From: Chloroflexota bacterium
GTDB lineage: Bacteria; Chloroflexota; Dehalococcoidia; Lucifugimonadales; Lucifugimonadaceae
Length of the DNA: 64,000 bases
Direction of reading: 5' to 3'
NCBI GenBank assembly: GCA_029262735.1
Contig: JAJCYY010000007.1
Span: forward strand, 32,550-96,549
Made by a program: the position numbers and the translations under genes. The notes beneath the pieces are model-generated. The model made no database searches, was not told the origin of the DNA, and worked only from the letters and a program-made list of their open reading frames with translations. How positions within the stretch are numbered: position 1 is the first letter of the stretch; each line of letters opens with the position of its first letter. Shown in pieces: positions 17,000 through 27,498 of the stretch.

Positions 17000-18253
17000 T
17001 TGCAACCATTCCGCTTCGTACATGCAGCAGATCTGCACATCGACAGTCCGTTCCGCGGACTGCATGACGTGGATAAGCGCGTTGGTGAGCGATTGCGAGA
17101 ATCGACCTTCGAGGCGTTCAGGAACCTGATCGACCTGTGCATTGACGAACAGGTGGACTTTCTCGTCATTGCTGGCGACATCTACGACGGCGCTGATCGA
17201 AGCGTCAGGGCTCAGCTTCGCTTCCGTGACGGCATGCGGCGGCTTTCTGAAGCGGGCATCGCCGCATACATCGTTCACGGCAATCACGACCCTCTCGACG
17301 GCTGGCTCTCGGCTATCACCTGGCCTGAAGGCGTGCATGTGTTTGGGCCGGAGCCGGAGTGGAAGACGGTGGAGCTGAACGGTGAGCCGCTGGCCGCGAT
17401 CCAGGGCGTTTCATTCCCGACTCGTGAGGTGCGAGAGAACCTGGTCGCCCGCTTCGAAACGCCTGAAGTGAATTCACCCTTTACGATCGGCCTGCTGCAC
17501 TGCAACGTTGGCGGAAACACAGATCACGACAACTATGCACCGTGCACATTGGATGACCTGAAGCTCACTGCGCTGGACTACTGGGCGCTCGGCCACGTCC
17601 ACACTCGCCAGACGCTGCGCCGCCAGAACCCTGCCGTGGTCTACCCTGGCAACATCCAGGGCCGCCACCCGAACGAAGCCGGGCAGCGCGGCTGCCTGAT
17701 GGTTGATGTGAGCGGAGAAGGTTTGATCAACACGCGGTTCCAGGCACTGGATGTCGTGCGCTGGGAGCCTGCCGAGGTCGACATTTCTGACATCGGCACG
17801 CTGGACCGTCTCGAAGATGCTATTCAGCAGAAGCTGGACGACCTTGGAGTCAAGGCCGAGGGGCGGGATGTGGTCTGCAGCCTGAGCCTTGTTGGCCGCG
17901 GGCCGCTACACACCGAGCTTGTGAGGCAGGGCGCTGTTATCGATCTGCTTACCGAACTGAGGGCAACGGCTTCGGAATCGCCGTGGGTGTGGGTCGAGCG
18001 CGTTTACGATCGGACTAGGCCTGAGCTTGACCTGGACAGCCGGTCGGAGGCTGACGATTTCCTTGGCGCCACGCTGCGTCGGGTTGATGAGGTGCTGGAC
18101 GATCAAGAGAGCATGCAGGAGCTTGCCTCGGTTGTCGGCGAGGTTTTCACAGGTCGCAAAAACGGTCTACCCGCACCGACCGACGACCAGATACGTGCCT
18201 GGACCGCTGAAGCCCGCTGGCAGCTTGCCGAGCTGCTGGAGCCGGAGGAGTAG
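17000..18253 (+). CDS. Metallophosphoesterase, YhaO/SbcD/Mre11-type DNA exonuclease
   Basis: A 417-residue Mre11-like calcineurin-fold nuclease subunit. Metal-binding motifs are in order: FVHAADLHIDSPF (Asp11, His13), VIAGDIYDG (Asp60), VHGNHDP (Asn95, His96, Asp97), LLHCNVGG and LGHVHTRQ. With the partner directly downstream it should form a YhaO-YhaN or SbcCD-like complex that processes DNA ends or hairpins. The start is TTG at 17000, giving MQPFRFVHAADLH, the usual family N-terminus. The next gene begins 8 bp later, so the two form an operon. Confidence 0.9.
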   Translation: MQPFRFVHAADLHIDSPFRGLHDVDKRVGERLRESTFEAFRNLIDLCIDEQVDFLVIAGDIYDGADRSVRAQLRFRDGMRRLSEAGIAAYIVHGNHDPLDGWLSAITWPEGVHVFGPEPEWKTVELNGEPLAAIQGVSFPTREVRENLVARFETPEVNSPFTIGLLHCNVGGNTDHDNYAPCTLDDLKLTALDYWALGHVHTRQTLRRQNPAVVYPGNIQGRHPNEAGQRGCLMVDVSGEGLINTRFQALDVVRWEPAEVDISDIGTLDRLEDAIQQKLDDLGVKAEGRDVVCSLSLVGRGPLHTELVRQGAVIDLLTELRATASESPWVWVERVYDRTRPELDLDSRSEADDFLGATLRRVDEVLDDQESMQELASVVGEVFTGRKNGLPAPTDDQIRAWTAEARWQLAELLEPEE

Positions 18254-18261
18254 CGGAAAAC

Positions 18262-21200
18262 ATGCGCATCACCCGGCTGCACATAGAGAATTTTGGACAT
18301 TTCGCCAACCGCACCGTCGACCCGGTTGACGATGCCCTGACGGTTGTCCACGGCCCGAACGAGGCAGGAAAATCGGCGTTGCGGGCGTTCATTCGCTCCA
18401 CGCTGTTCGGATATCTCGACAAGAGAAGCCGGCAGTTCGCCTTCTACGACTACCCGCCCGTGAACGGTGGAGTTGCATCCGGCGCGCTGGACATCGTCAC
18501 CTCATCTAACGCCGCTTACACAGTGAGGCGAGAGAAGGGCCGCAACGGCGGGTCGGTGATCGTGAGCGGAGACGCGGACGGCGGGACCGAGCTTCTCGAA
18601 AGACTGCTCGACCGCATCGGCCCTGACCTCTACCAGAACCTGTTCAGCATCAGCCTGAGTGAGCTACAGGAGCTTTCCAGCCTGAACTCCCCTGAGATCA
18701 GGGACCGCATTTACTCGGTCGGTCTCGGCCTCTCGCGCGTCAGCCTGCCGGACGCTGTGACGCAGGTCGACCGTGACATTCGCGCTCTACGCGGCCCGAA
18801 GTCCGGCTCCATTCGCAAGGCCGAAAAGGAGCTGCACGAATCGAGGGCGGAGCTTGAGGAGGCGCGCAGGGATCACGCGGTTTACGCAGATGTGGCGGCT
18901 CGCCTTGCTGACACCGAGGAGCGCATCGCATCGCAGCAGGACAGGCTGGAAGCGGCTCGAACGCAGCGTGAGCACCAGGGCCTGTCGATCAGTTTGCGTC
19001 CTCACTGGGAGCGACTGAACGGGCTTAACGAGCAGGTGACGCAGTTGCCGCAGTTACCTGATTTCCCGGGCAACGCAGAGCGCCAGATGGACGACTTCAT
19101 CCTGCAGCACCGCAACCTGCGCGATCAGATGCAGCGCGGCGATGTGAAACAGGATGAGCGCACAGACGAGGTCCAGAACGTCCCAGTGATCGAACCTTTC
19201 GAAGACCGAGCAGCGCACATTCGCCGGTTGATTGCGGAGACCGAGCACTACCGCAAGGCTGTTGAGGATTTACCCGGTGTGCAGACCAGCCTGAAGGTGG
19301 AAGAAGAGAAGTTCCAGCGTGACCTTGAGCTTCTTGGCGCTGATTGGAGCGAGGACGCTATCGAGAAGTTCGATGCGCCAGTGGATCTTCTGGCGGACCT
19401 CGAAGGTGCCGGAGCGCAGCTTGTCGAGACTGAGTCAGCATATAAAGAGGCTGAGGCAGAGGTTTCACGCCGCACCGACAGCAGGGACGACGTTGCTGAA
19501 GAGGTTTCACGCGCCGCCGCGACTCGGGATTCGGTGGAAGGCGTGCCTGAACAGTCTTCGGACGAATTAGACAAGCGGCAGGAGAGACTCGGCCGGTTAC
19601 GAGGCGCGCTTGCGGAGCGCTTCGGCACTAAGGGCGAGACGAACGACTCCGAGATGCAGCTTGCTGAATCGCTCAGTGAGGCAGACACGTTGAACATCGG
19701 CGGTTTCCTGGGCTCCATCTGGATCGCGGTGACGCTGATCCTTCTGTCGATTTCAGTGATCGCTTTTGCCGTCTGGGACAAGGAGCTTGCTCCCGCCCTT
19801 CCAGGCCTTGGCGGGCTGGCAGCGGGAATCGTGATGATGATCCGTGCGCGCACCAGCGGCCAGGGATTCGCTATCAAGGTCAGCCGCCCGACGATCACTG
19901 AGGCACGCACAATCCTGACGGAGCAGCGTGACGAGTTGAAGGCGAAGTTGGAGGAGTTGGACAAGGAGATCGGTGAGATTGCGGGCGAGTTCGGTATGCC
20001 GAAACAGCCTTCGTACCGCGATATCGAGGAGCAGGCTGCATCCATTGACCGTGCCGTTCACCGGAGAGTGCTGTTCGAGACTCGCGGCGCAGCAGCGGCC
20101 GAGGCGCAGGAGCGGCTCAAAGAGGCGGACGCCAGGTTGCAGGAGGTTTCGGACCACCGAACGCTTGCTTACAACAACTACGCCACGACTTACGCCCACT
20201 GGCAGGAGGTCCTGAAGAACGCAGGACTGCGGGACGATCTGAAGCCCGGGCAAGCGAACTCTGTGATGGAGCGGCTGCGATCTCTGAAGAGCCAGCTGCG
20301 GATCCTGGCGAGTTATCGTGAGCGCGTCGAGCAGATGATTTCGGCGATCGAGGATATCGAGTCCCGGCTGTCGGAAGCTCTTGAGCTAGCGAAGATGCCG
20401 TCGGCCGAGCATATGCAGGCGACTCCGGCTCTGACCACTCTTGCCGAGCGGTTCAGCGCACATGAGCTTGCGGTGCAGCGTCGAGAGGCGCTGATGGCTG
20501 AACTGAAGGACTGGATCACGCACCGCGATCTGCTTGAGCGGAGGATCAGTCAGCTCGACGGACAGATCCACGGACTGATGCGGCACGCCGAGACTGAGGA
20601 TGAGGAAGAGTTCCGCACGACCGCCAGGCAGATGGAGCTGAGGTGGGCGACCGAGGCAAAGATCGCTGAGTTGGTCGAATCGCACCCGCTGTTGGTCAAC
20701 GATGAAGGTGGGGATCATCGGGAGAAGCTAGGGGCGAGTTCGCTGGGTGAGTTGAAGGCCCGGCTGGACCGTATCGATGATGAGGTGCGGGAGATCGAGC
20801 GTGAGCTCGGTGAGATGCAGCGTGAGCGTGGGGACCTTGAGCGGCAGCGTAAGCAGCTGGAGGATTCGTCGAAGGTGTCGGAGCTGCGTGCAAGGATCAA
20901 TGTGCTTGAGGCCAATCTGCAGTCGGATGCGAGCCGTTGGGCGGTGCTCCGCATCGCAAGCCACCTGTTGGAGACGACGCGTGAGACCTTCCAGCGCGAG
21001 CGACAGCCTTCATTAATTCAGTCGGCTGGAAAGTATTTCGAGAAGTTGACTCTCGGCCGATACACACGAGTGGAGGCTGTGGTCGGTGAGCAGGACCTTG
21101 TCGTGTACGAGTCGGATGGGACTCACAAGAGCGTTGAGGGACTTTCACGGGGCACGGCTGAGCAGCTTTATCTTTCGATGCGGTTTGCGCTGATCGAGGA

Positions 21201-21465
21201 GTATTCGCGCAATGCCGAACCGATGCCGGTTGTGATGGACGATGTGCTGGTGAATTTTGATCCGGAGCGTGCACAGGCCGCCGCGGATGTGATAGCCGAG
21301 CTTTCTTCCCGCTTCCAGGTGCTGATGCTGACCTGTCACCCGCAGACGGTGTCGTATTTCAAGAATTCCTGTTCGGCGCAGGGCCGCCGCAAAGCAAAGC
21401 CGATGAGCGTGGTTGAGCTGCAGGAAGGCAGCTCCGAGGCGGGTCAGCTGACGCTGGTCGGGTAG
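18262..21465 (+). CDS. YhaN-type AAA/SMC-like ATPase (SbcC-related)
   Basis: A 1067-residue ABC-type ATPase with split nucleotide-binding halves around long coiled coils. Walker A is VHGPNEAGKSALRAF (about 30-45). Near the C-terminus are the signature SRGTAEQLYLSMRFALIEEY, Walker B PVVMDDVLVNFD and H-loop LMLTCHP. Two hydrophobic segments at about residues 477-527 interrupt the coiled coil where SbcC has its zinc hook, and no CxxC hook is present. YhaN homologues can carry such a central membrane hairpin. It pairs with the upstream nuclease and probably anchors the complex to the membrane. Confidence 0.88.
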   Translation: MRITRLHIENFGHFANRTVDPVDDALTVVHGPNEAGKSALRAFIRSTLFGYLDKRSRQFAFYDYPPVNGGVASGALDIVTSSNAAYTVRREKGRNGGSVIVSGDADGGTELLERLLDRIGPDLYQNLFSISLSELQELSSLNSPEIRDRIYSVGLGLSRVSLPDAVTQVDRDIRALRGPKSGSIRKAEKELHESRAELEEARRDHAVYADVAARLADTEERIASQQDRLEAARTQREHQGLSISLRPHWERLNGLNEQVTQLPQLPDFPGNAERQMDDFILQHRNLRDQMQRGDVKQDERTDEVQNVPVIEPFEDRAAHIRRLIAETEHYRKAVEDLPGVQTSLKVEEEKFQRDLELLGADWSEDAIEKFDAPVDLLADLEGAGAQLVETESAYKEAEAEVSRRTDSRDDVAEEVSRAAATRDSVEGVPEQSSDELDKRQERLGRLRGALAERFGTKGETNDSEMQLAESLSEADTLNIGGFLGSIWIAVTLILLSISVIAFAVWDKELAPALPGLGGLAAGIVMMIRARTSGQGFAIKVSRPTITEARTILTEQRDELKAKLEELDKEIGEIAGEFGMPKQPSYRDIEEQAASIDRAVHRRVLFETRGAAAAEAQERLKEADARLQEVSDHRTLAYNNYATTYAHWQEVLKNAGLRDDLKPGQANSVMERLRSLKSQLRILASYRERVEQMISAIEDIESRLSEALELAKMPSAEHMQATPALTTLAERFSAHELAVQRREALMAELKDWITHRDLLERRISQLDGQIHGLMRHAETEDEEEFRTTARQMELRWATEAKIAELVESHPLLVNDEGGDHREKLGASSLGELKARLDRIDDEVREIERELGEMQRERGDLERQRKQLEDSSKVSELRARINVLEANLQSDASRWAVLRIASHLLETTRETFQRERQPSLIQSAGKYFEKLTLGRYTRVEAVVGEQDLVVYESDGTHKSVEGLSRGTAEQLYLSMRFALIEEYSRNAEPMPVVMDDVLVNFDPERAQAAADVIAELSSRFQVLMLTCHPQTVSYFKNSCSAQGRRKAKPMSVVELQEGSSEAGQLTLVG

Positions 21466-21704
21466 CGAAGGCCGGGGCCTGAGACTGCGACGGAGAGCTC
21501 TGCTTCAAATTCTCGTCAGCGGTGCATCGTCGGCTTGATCAATTCGAACACTGCGCCCTGCGGATTCTGTTGTGTAGTTAGCGGCGGATTCCGGGGGCTT
21601 GCCAGGCAATCCTGAAGGTACGTTCCAGACTGAGGTGAATCCAGTTGACTTGCAACGCTAGTTCGGGCACATGATCGTTTGCATGACGAGTTAGCGGACT
21701 GCGT

Positions 21705-22478
21705 TCACGACACGCTATCCGCAACATCAGCCCGCTCGGCCGCGGCCAATCCCTCGTACAGCTTTGTCATGCCGTCCAGCCACCTGGCCTGAACCTCGGA
21801 CGACCACGACGGATCGAAGTCCGGGTACTTTGACAGGATGATCTCTGCAACGTTGAGCTTTGCAGCGAGACGCGGCGAAGATTCGGCAAAGATCGCAGCG
21901 GTTGCGTCAGACGTCGGTATCTGCGGAGACTCAGAAACAGGCGCCGCCTCAACAGCCGTAGCCGCCGGAATTGCCTGGACGGCCCTCCCACGACCGGCAC
22001 CCTTGCCTGAGGCCTGCCTGCGACGTCCCTGGTGCCGGCCAGCGAGGATGTACTGCGACAGCTGGATTCCTGCAGCCAGCGCAGCCTGGATGAAGAACGC
22101 CTCACACTTCGTCAGCACGCCTTCACGAGCGCCAAAAGACCGGAACGCCTCGTGGAACTGGTTCTTCGTCGCACGGGTCAGGTCGAGTCTGAAAACCGGT
22201 TCGTAGTAGTCCTCCAGCAGCCCGCGCAGCAGCGCTCTCCGACGCTCGCCTTCGGCGAAAACAAGCTCCTCGAGAACCGGCTGCGGATGGCCACCGGCAT
22301 CGACTAATTGCAGCACTTTCAGGGCTGTCATGAGCTGCGTTCCGGAGCTTCCAGAGAACCTTGCACCCCAGACGCTTCTGTCTATCCGGGCGGGTATGCC
22401 GTCCTGAAGAAATTCCAAAAATGTTTGGAATGTCCGGTAAGGAACGTACGGGGGAACAGCGATGTGTCGTTCTCGCAT
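21705..22478 (-). CDS. DUF5343-family protein
   Basis: A protein of about 257 residues whose N-terminal part (VPPYVPYRTFQTFLEFLQDG through SGSSGTQLMTALKVLQLVD) matches DUF5343, a family of unknown function with winged-helix-like character. The middle has a Lys/Arg/Gly-rich stretch (GRRRQASGKGAGRGR), and the C-terminal 50 residues form a second small conserved-looking block. Basic character suggests nucleic-acid binding, which is inference. The ATG at 22476-22478 is chosen because the frame upstream to 22643 lies in the operator region. The gene is divergent from the ParB-like gene. Confidence 0.7.
   Translation of the reverse strand: MRERHIAVPPYVPYRTFQTFLEFLQDGIPARIDRSVWGARFSGSSGTQLMTALKVLQLVDAGGHPQPVLEELVFAEGERRRALLRGLLEDYYEPVFRLDLTRATKNQFHEAFRSFGAREGVLTKCEAFFIQAALAAGIQLSQYILAGRHQGRRRQASGKGAGRGRAVQAIPAATAVEAAPVSESPQIPTSDATAAIFAESSPRLAAKLNVAEIILSKYPDFDPSWSSEVQARWLDGMTKLYEGLAAAERADVADSVS
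22412..22431. promoter_or_regulatory. Palindromic operator ATTCCAAA-N4-TTTGGAAT
   Basis: A perfect 8+4+8 inverted repeat located within the first codons of the DUF5343 gene on its strand. It shares its half-site with 22552-22578 and 22633-22640. Confidence 0.6.
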
Positions 22479-22551
22479 GTGATTTTCAGATTGGGGAAAG
22501 GACGTTCCAGAGTTTGTACTCGGTTTTCGGAACGAACGGTATCCCTGCCTG

Positions 22552-22578
22552 ATTCCAAAGTCAATATCGATTTGGAAT
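22552..22578. promoter_or_regulatory. Second inverted pair ATTCCAAA-N11-TTTGGAAT, with a third half-site at 22633-22640
   Basis: The same octamer pair as at 22412 but with an 11-bp spacer, in the middle of the divergent intergenic region. A single ATTCCAAA follows at 22633-22640. The shared half-site suggests one DNA-binding protein acts at all of them, possibly the ParB-like protein or the DUF5343 protein. Confidence 0.55.
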
Positions 22579-22719
22579 GGCTGGTTTCCCAGTGTGGACA
22601 GTTTCGGCGCGTGCGATACGGAATGGAAGAGAATTCCAAACATCGAACAGAGAGACGGTCACAGCGGCGATGCAGTCCGCTTCGGACCGGCACAAAGAGA
22701 GCAGAGCAAGGGGTGGGAA

Positions 22720-23643
22720 TTGAAGGTTCCGATAGCGAAGATCTTCCCGGATCCGGTGACAGAGGCGTCACGGAAAGCGAATGTACGAGAGTTGCCCCGG
22801 GGCTCAAGAACCGCTCGTGATCCGGTGGTCCTGATCGACGACGACAGGTTCATCCTGCTGGCCGGAGCCAGGAAACTGCGGACTGCCCAGGAGGCGGGTG
22901 AGAAAGAGGTCGAGTGCACAGTCAAGGAGACTGTCACGGAGCAGGAACGCTGGGAGCTGCTGCTGGCCGAGCAGTACCACTCATCGCTGGTCCCACCCAT
23001 GGATCTCGGGCAGGCGTTCATAGACTACCGGGACAGGTACGACGTGACGCAGCAGGAGCTTGCCCGTCGGACGGGCATCACGCCGGGGACGATCCACCAC
23101 TACGAGAGCCTGATCCGCACGCTGGCGCCAGGGCTCGGCAGCAAGGTGAACAGCGGCGAGCTGACATTCAAGGAGGCGCGGTCGATAGCAGACATCGACG
23201 AGCACGAACGGCAGCTGGAGATCGCAAAGCCTTTCGTCGACGGGCGGCTCTCTTCCGTCCATGTCGAGCGCATCGTGGGACGGGCCAAGAACGCGCCTGA
23301 GCTTTCGGTCGACCAGATTATCGAAGAGGTTGTGAACGGTAAGCGGCCGGCGCAGAAGCCTGAGACGGAGGAGCCGGAGATACGTGAGCCGCAGCCGCCC
23401 CGTGAGCGGAACACGGAGAGCCTGGAGAACATGGTGCTGCACCTGGCAGGTGAGCTGGATGCATTGCCTCTGCAGGTGATTCCTGAATATCGGCGCCTGA
23501 AGCTGATCAGCTGTCTGCGAATCCTGGATTCCAGGCTACGGGCTTCGCTGGAGGGCTTGAATTCGGGCCAGGCCAGGGAGTCTGCAATACCGAGGCCGAT
23601 GGCACGAAACGGCGCAACAGCAACGCGAGCGCGAGCACGCTAG
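22720..23643 (+). CDS. ParB-like nuclease/HTH-domain protein
   Basis: A protein of about 307 residues. It opens with KVPIAKIFPDP, followed by a ParB/sulfiredoxin-fold segment (DPVVLIDDDRFILLAGARKLRTAQEAG). The nucleotide-binding GERR-type motif of chromosomal ParB appears here as GARK. A ParB-type HTH follows (YDVTQQELARRTGITPGTIHHYESL), then a region like the ParB linker (ELTFKEARSIADI). The C-terminus is disordered and basic. No ParA is adjacent, so it is not a standard par locus. Start TTG at 22720 is supported by AAGGGG upstream. An open frame continues to 22594 but would cover the operator sites. Confidence 0.75.
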   Translation: MKVPIAKIFPDPVTEASRKANVRELPRGSRTARDPVVLIDDDRFILLAGARKLRTAQEAGEKEVECTVKETVTEQERWELLLAEQYHSSLVPPMDLGQAFIDYRDRYDVTQQELARRTGITPGTIHHYESLIRTLAPGLGSKVNSGELTFKEARSIADIDEHERQLEIAKPFVDGRLSSVHVERIVGRAKNAPELSVDQIIEEVVNGKRPAQKPETEEPEIREPQPPRERNTESLENMVLHLAGELDALPLQVIPEYRRLKLISCLRILDSRLRASLEGLNSGQARESAIPRPMARNGATATRARAR

Positions 23644-23653
23644 GGAGTTCTCT

Positions 23654-23712
23654 CACGAGCACTGGCTCGTGAACTGGTAAAGATGTTCTGAACCCGGTGC
23701 GGACACACCGGT
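23654..23712 (+). other. Two hairpins in the 3' region of the ParB-like gene
   Basis: CACGAGC-ACTG-GCTCGTG (23654-23671) and CCGGTG-CGGACA-CACCGG (23695-23712) follow the stop codon and precede the terminator at 23776. They may stabilise the transcript end. Confidence 0.5.
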
Positions 23713-23775
23713 TTCTCAACGGGAGCAGCTGAGCAGGGCTCGCTGAGCGCTCCATTCAATAGGCCGTGAGCCCAC

Positions 23776-23820
23776 AGACACCCCGCCAATGGTTGCCTCC
23801 AGGCGGGGTGTCTTATATTT
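23776..23820 (+). terminator. Rho-independent terminator after the ParB-like gene
   Basis: A perfect 12-bp stem (AGACACCCCGCC with GGCGGGGTGTCT), a 14-nt loop, then TATATTT. The next gene leftward from 24265 is on the minus strand, so the hairpin may serve both. Confidence 0.85.
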
Positions 23821-23893
23821 CCGCAAAATCGACTCGCTACGTCAAGAGGTAGCGGCGAGTTTTGGGAGTGGATTGAGGCGCCAGATCATGATT

Positions 23894-24265
23894 TCAATCG
23901 TCCGAGGATGGGCACCGGTGAACCAGTATGGCTGACTGTGACTCCGTGTTTGACGTTCCGCAGGCAACCACCATCTCTTATTCGGTACAGCCAAACAGCA
24001 ACTTAATCTCAGCGTCGCGCTTGAAAAGGTCAACGGTAGCCAGAATGCCGACGATCCCGAGGTCTGGCTGGCTACCGATCCAGATATCTACTCCATGACC
24101 GTCAACAGCGACGGTGCCGTCGAGATATCCGTAGTCCAGCGGATAGGTGATCGACTCGAACCGAGGATGCCGGGTTCCTTTCGGTCGATCGACTACTATC
24201 TCGCTGTCCGCGATCAGACTTTCTGCGGCGTCCCAGAATCGGTTGTCCGGTTGATGGTGCGTCAC
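23894..24265 (-). pseudogene. Small inorganic pyrophosphatase-like protein interrupted by a stop codon
   Basis: From GTG at 24263-24265 the frame encodes a small protein of the inorganic-pyrophosphatase-like family: SEIVVDRPKGTRHPRF, YPLDYGYLDGT, GVDIWIGS and LLFGCTE. A TAA at 23978-23980 ends it after GCTE. The same frame continues past the stop with EMVVACGTSNTESQSAILVH and ends at TGA 23894-23896. From memory, family members continue with a Glu-Glu-Met segment and end in a TGSQSALLVRR-like tail, so TAA probably replaces a Glu codon. The truncated product lacks about 27 residues. The upstream open frame to 24415 is unlikely to be coding. A sequencing or assembly error is possible. Confidence 0.6.
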
Positions 24266-24441
24266 GGCAGAGAGTCCTCGTATGAACGCAACGGGCAACG
24301 ACCCGCCCTCACCCGTAAACAGGCACCCGGCAATCGAGCATCCGTTTCTCCCTTCGAAAGGGAGGAAGAAGTCCGATGCCGCGTCGGACGACCAGCGCGG
24401 GCCAACTCGTCTCACATCAACGAAAACGCTATCTCGCTGCC

Positions 24442-26895
<2,454 letters not shown>

Positions 26896-27070
26896 TCACT
26901 ACGCCGCCAGGGTGCCGCGTTTAGCGAGTGCTTATGACATTTTCGTTCGAGCGAGGAGTACCTGCCCTGCCACATGTTTTATGCGTTTACCGGCAATATC
27001 CGGCCGCATTCGGGAAGCTCGCCGAGAAGCCTCATCTCGACCTTCCGGTGACATCAGTGGCAGAAATTCA

Positions 27071-27090
27071 CGCGTACGCACGCGTACGCG
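27071..27090. promoter_or_regulatory. Palindrome CGCGTACGC-N2-GCGTACGCG in the gyrB leader
   Basis: Perfect 9-bp arms with a 2-bp centre lie about 20 bp downstream of the predicted gyrB transcription start. This position suits an operator or early mRNA hairpin. Confidence 0.45.
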
Positions 27091-27116
27091 AACCCTTTGC
27101 TCCTCACAACCTTCTA

Positions 27117-27145
27117 ATTCTACCATCGCCCAAGATTAGCTCCAA
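27117..27145 (-). promoter_or_regulatory. Predicted sigma-70-type promoter of gyrB
   Basis: On the minus strand, TTGGAG (27140-27145) and TAGAAT (27117-27122) are separated by 17 bp. Transcription would start near 27110, leaving a leader of about 230 nt before gyrB. Confidence 0.6.
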
Positions 27146-27498
27146 CTTGACGGCAGACGGTTTTTGGCGTGTTTCAGGAGGTGCAGACTCCATTGCGGGC
27201 AGGAGAATGCGAAAACGGTCTGATTGGGAGCGTTCCGGGCGACGATTTTGGCTGTACGGCAAATGCCGGATCGTCTGTTACGGGCGCTTGCTAATGGGAG
27301 GCGCAGACAGCGGCGCCTTTACCGAAATGGGCGAAATGGGCGCTTCGACTGCTCGCATGCAACGCAAATGACCCAAAATCCGCACAATACGTGCAAATTG
27401 TCGAAGTGGGTCTATAATCCGCCCCGCCGGGACTCGCTTAACCCAACCGTTACGGACATTGAAAAAGCGCTGATCGCAGTACCCAGGGAGTCGCTCGC
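27146..27498. other. Intergenic region between gyrB and the E1 dehydrogenase genes
   Basis: No gene is recognised. A perfect TATAAT lies at 27413-27418, about 80 bp before the E1 alpha start, and is probably its -10 box, but no good -35 is present. A short tandem duplication (gaaatgggc twice) is near 27325. Confidence 0.45.

Noticed and set aside
26932..27126. 64-codon minus-strand frame just upstream of gyrB
   Set aside because: Its ATG lies between the -35 and -10 boxes of the predicted gyrB promoter, so it would not be on the transcript; no family match.
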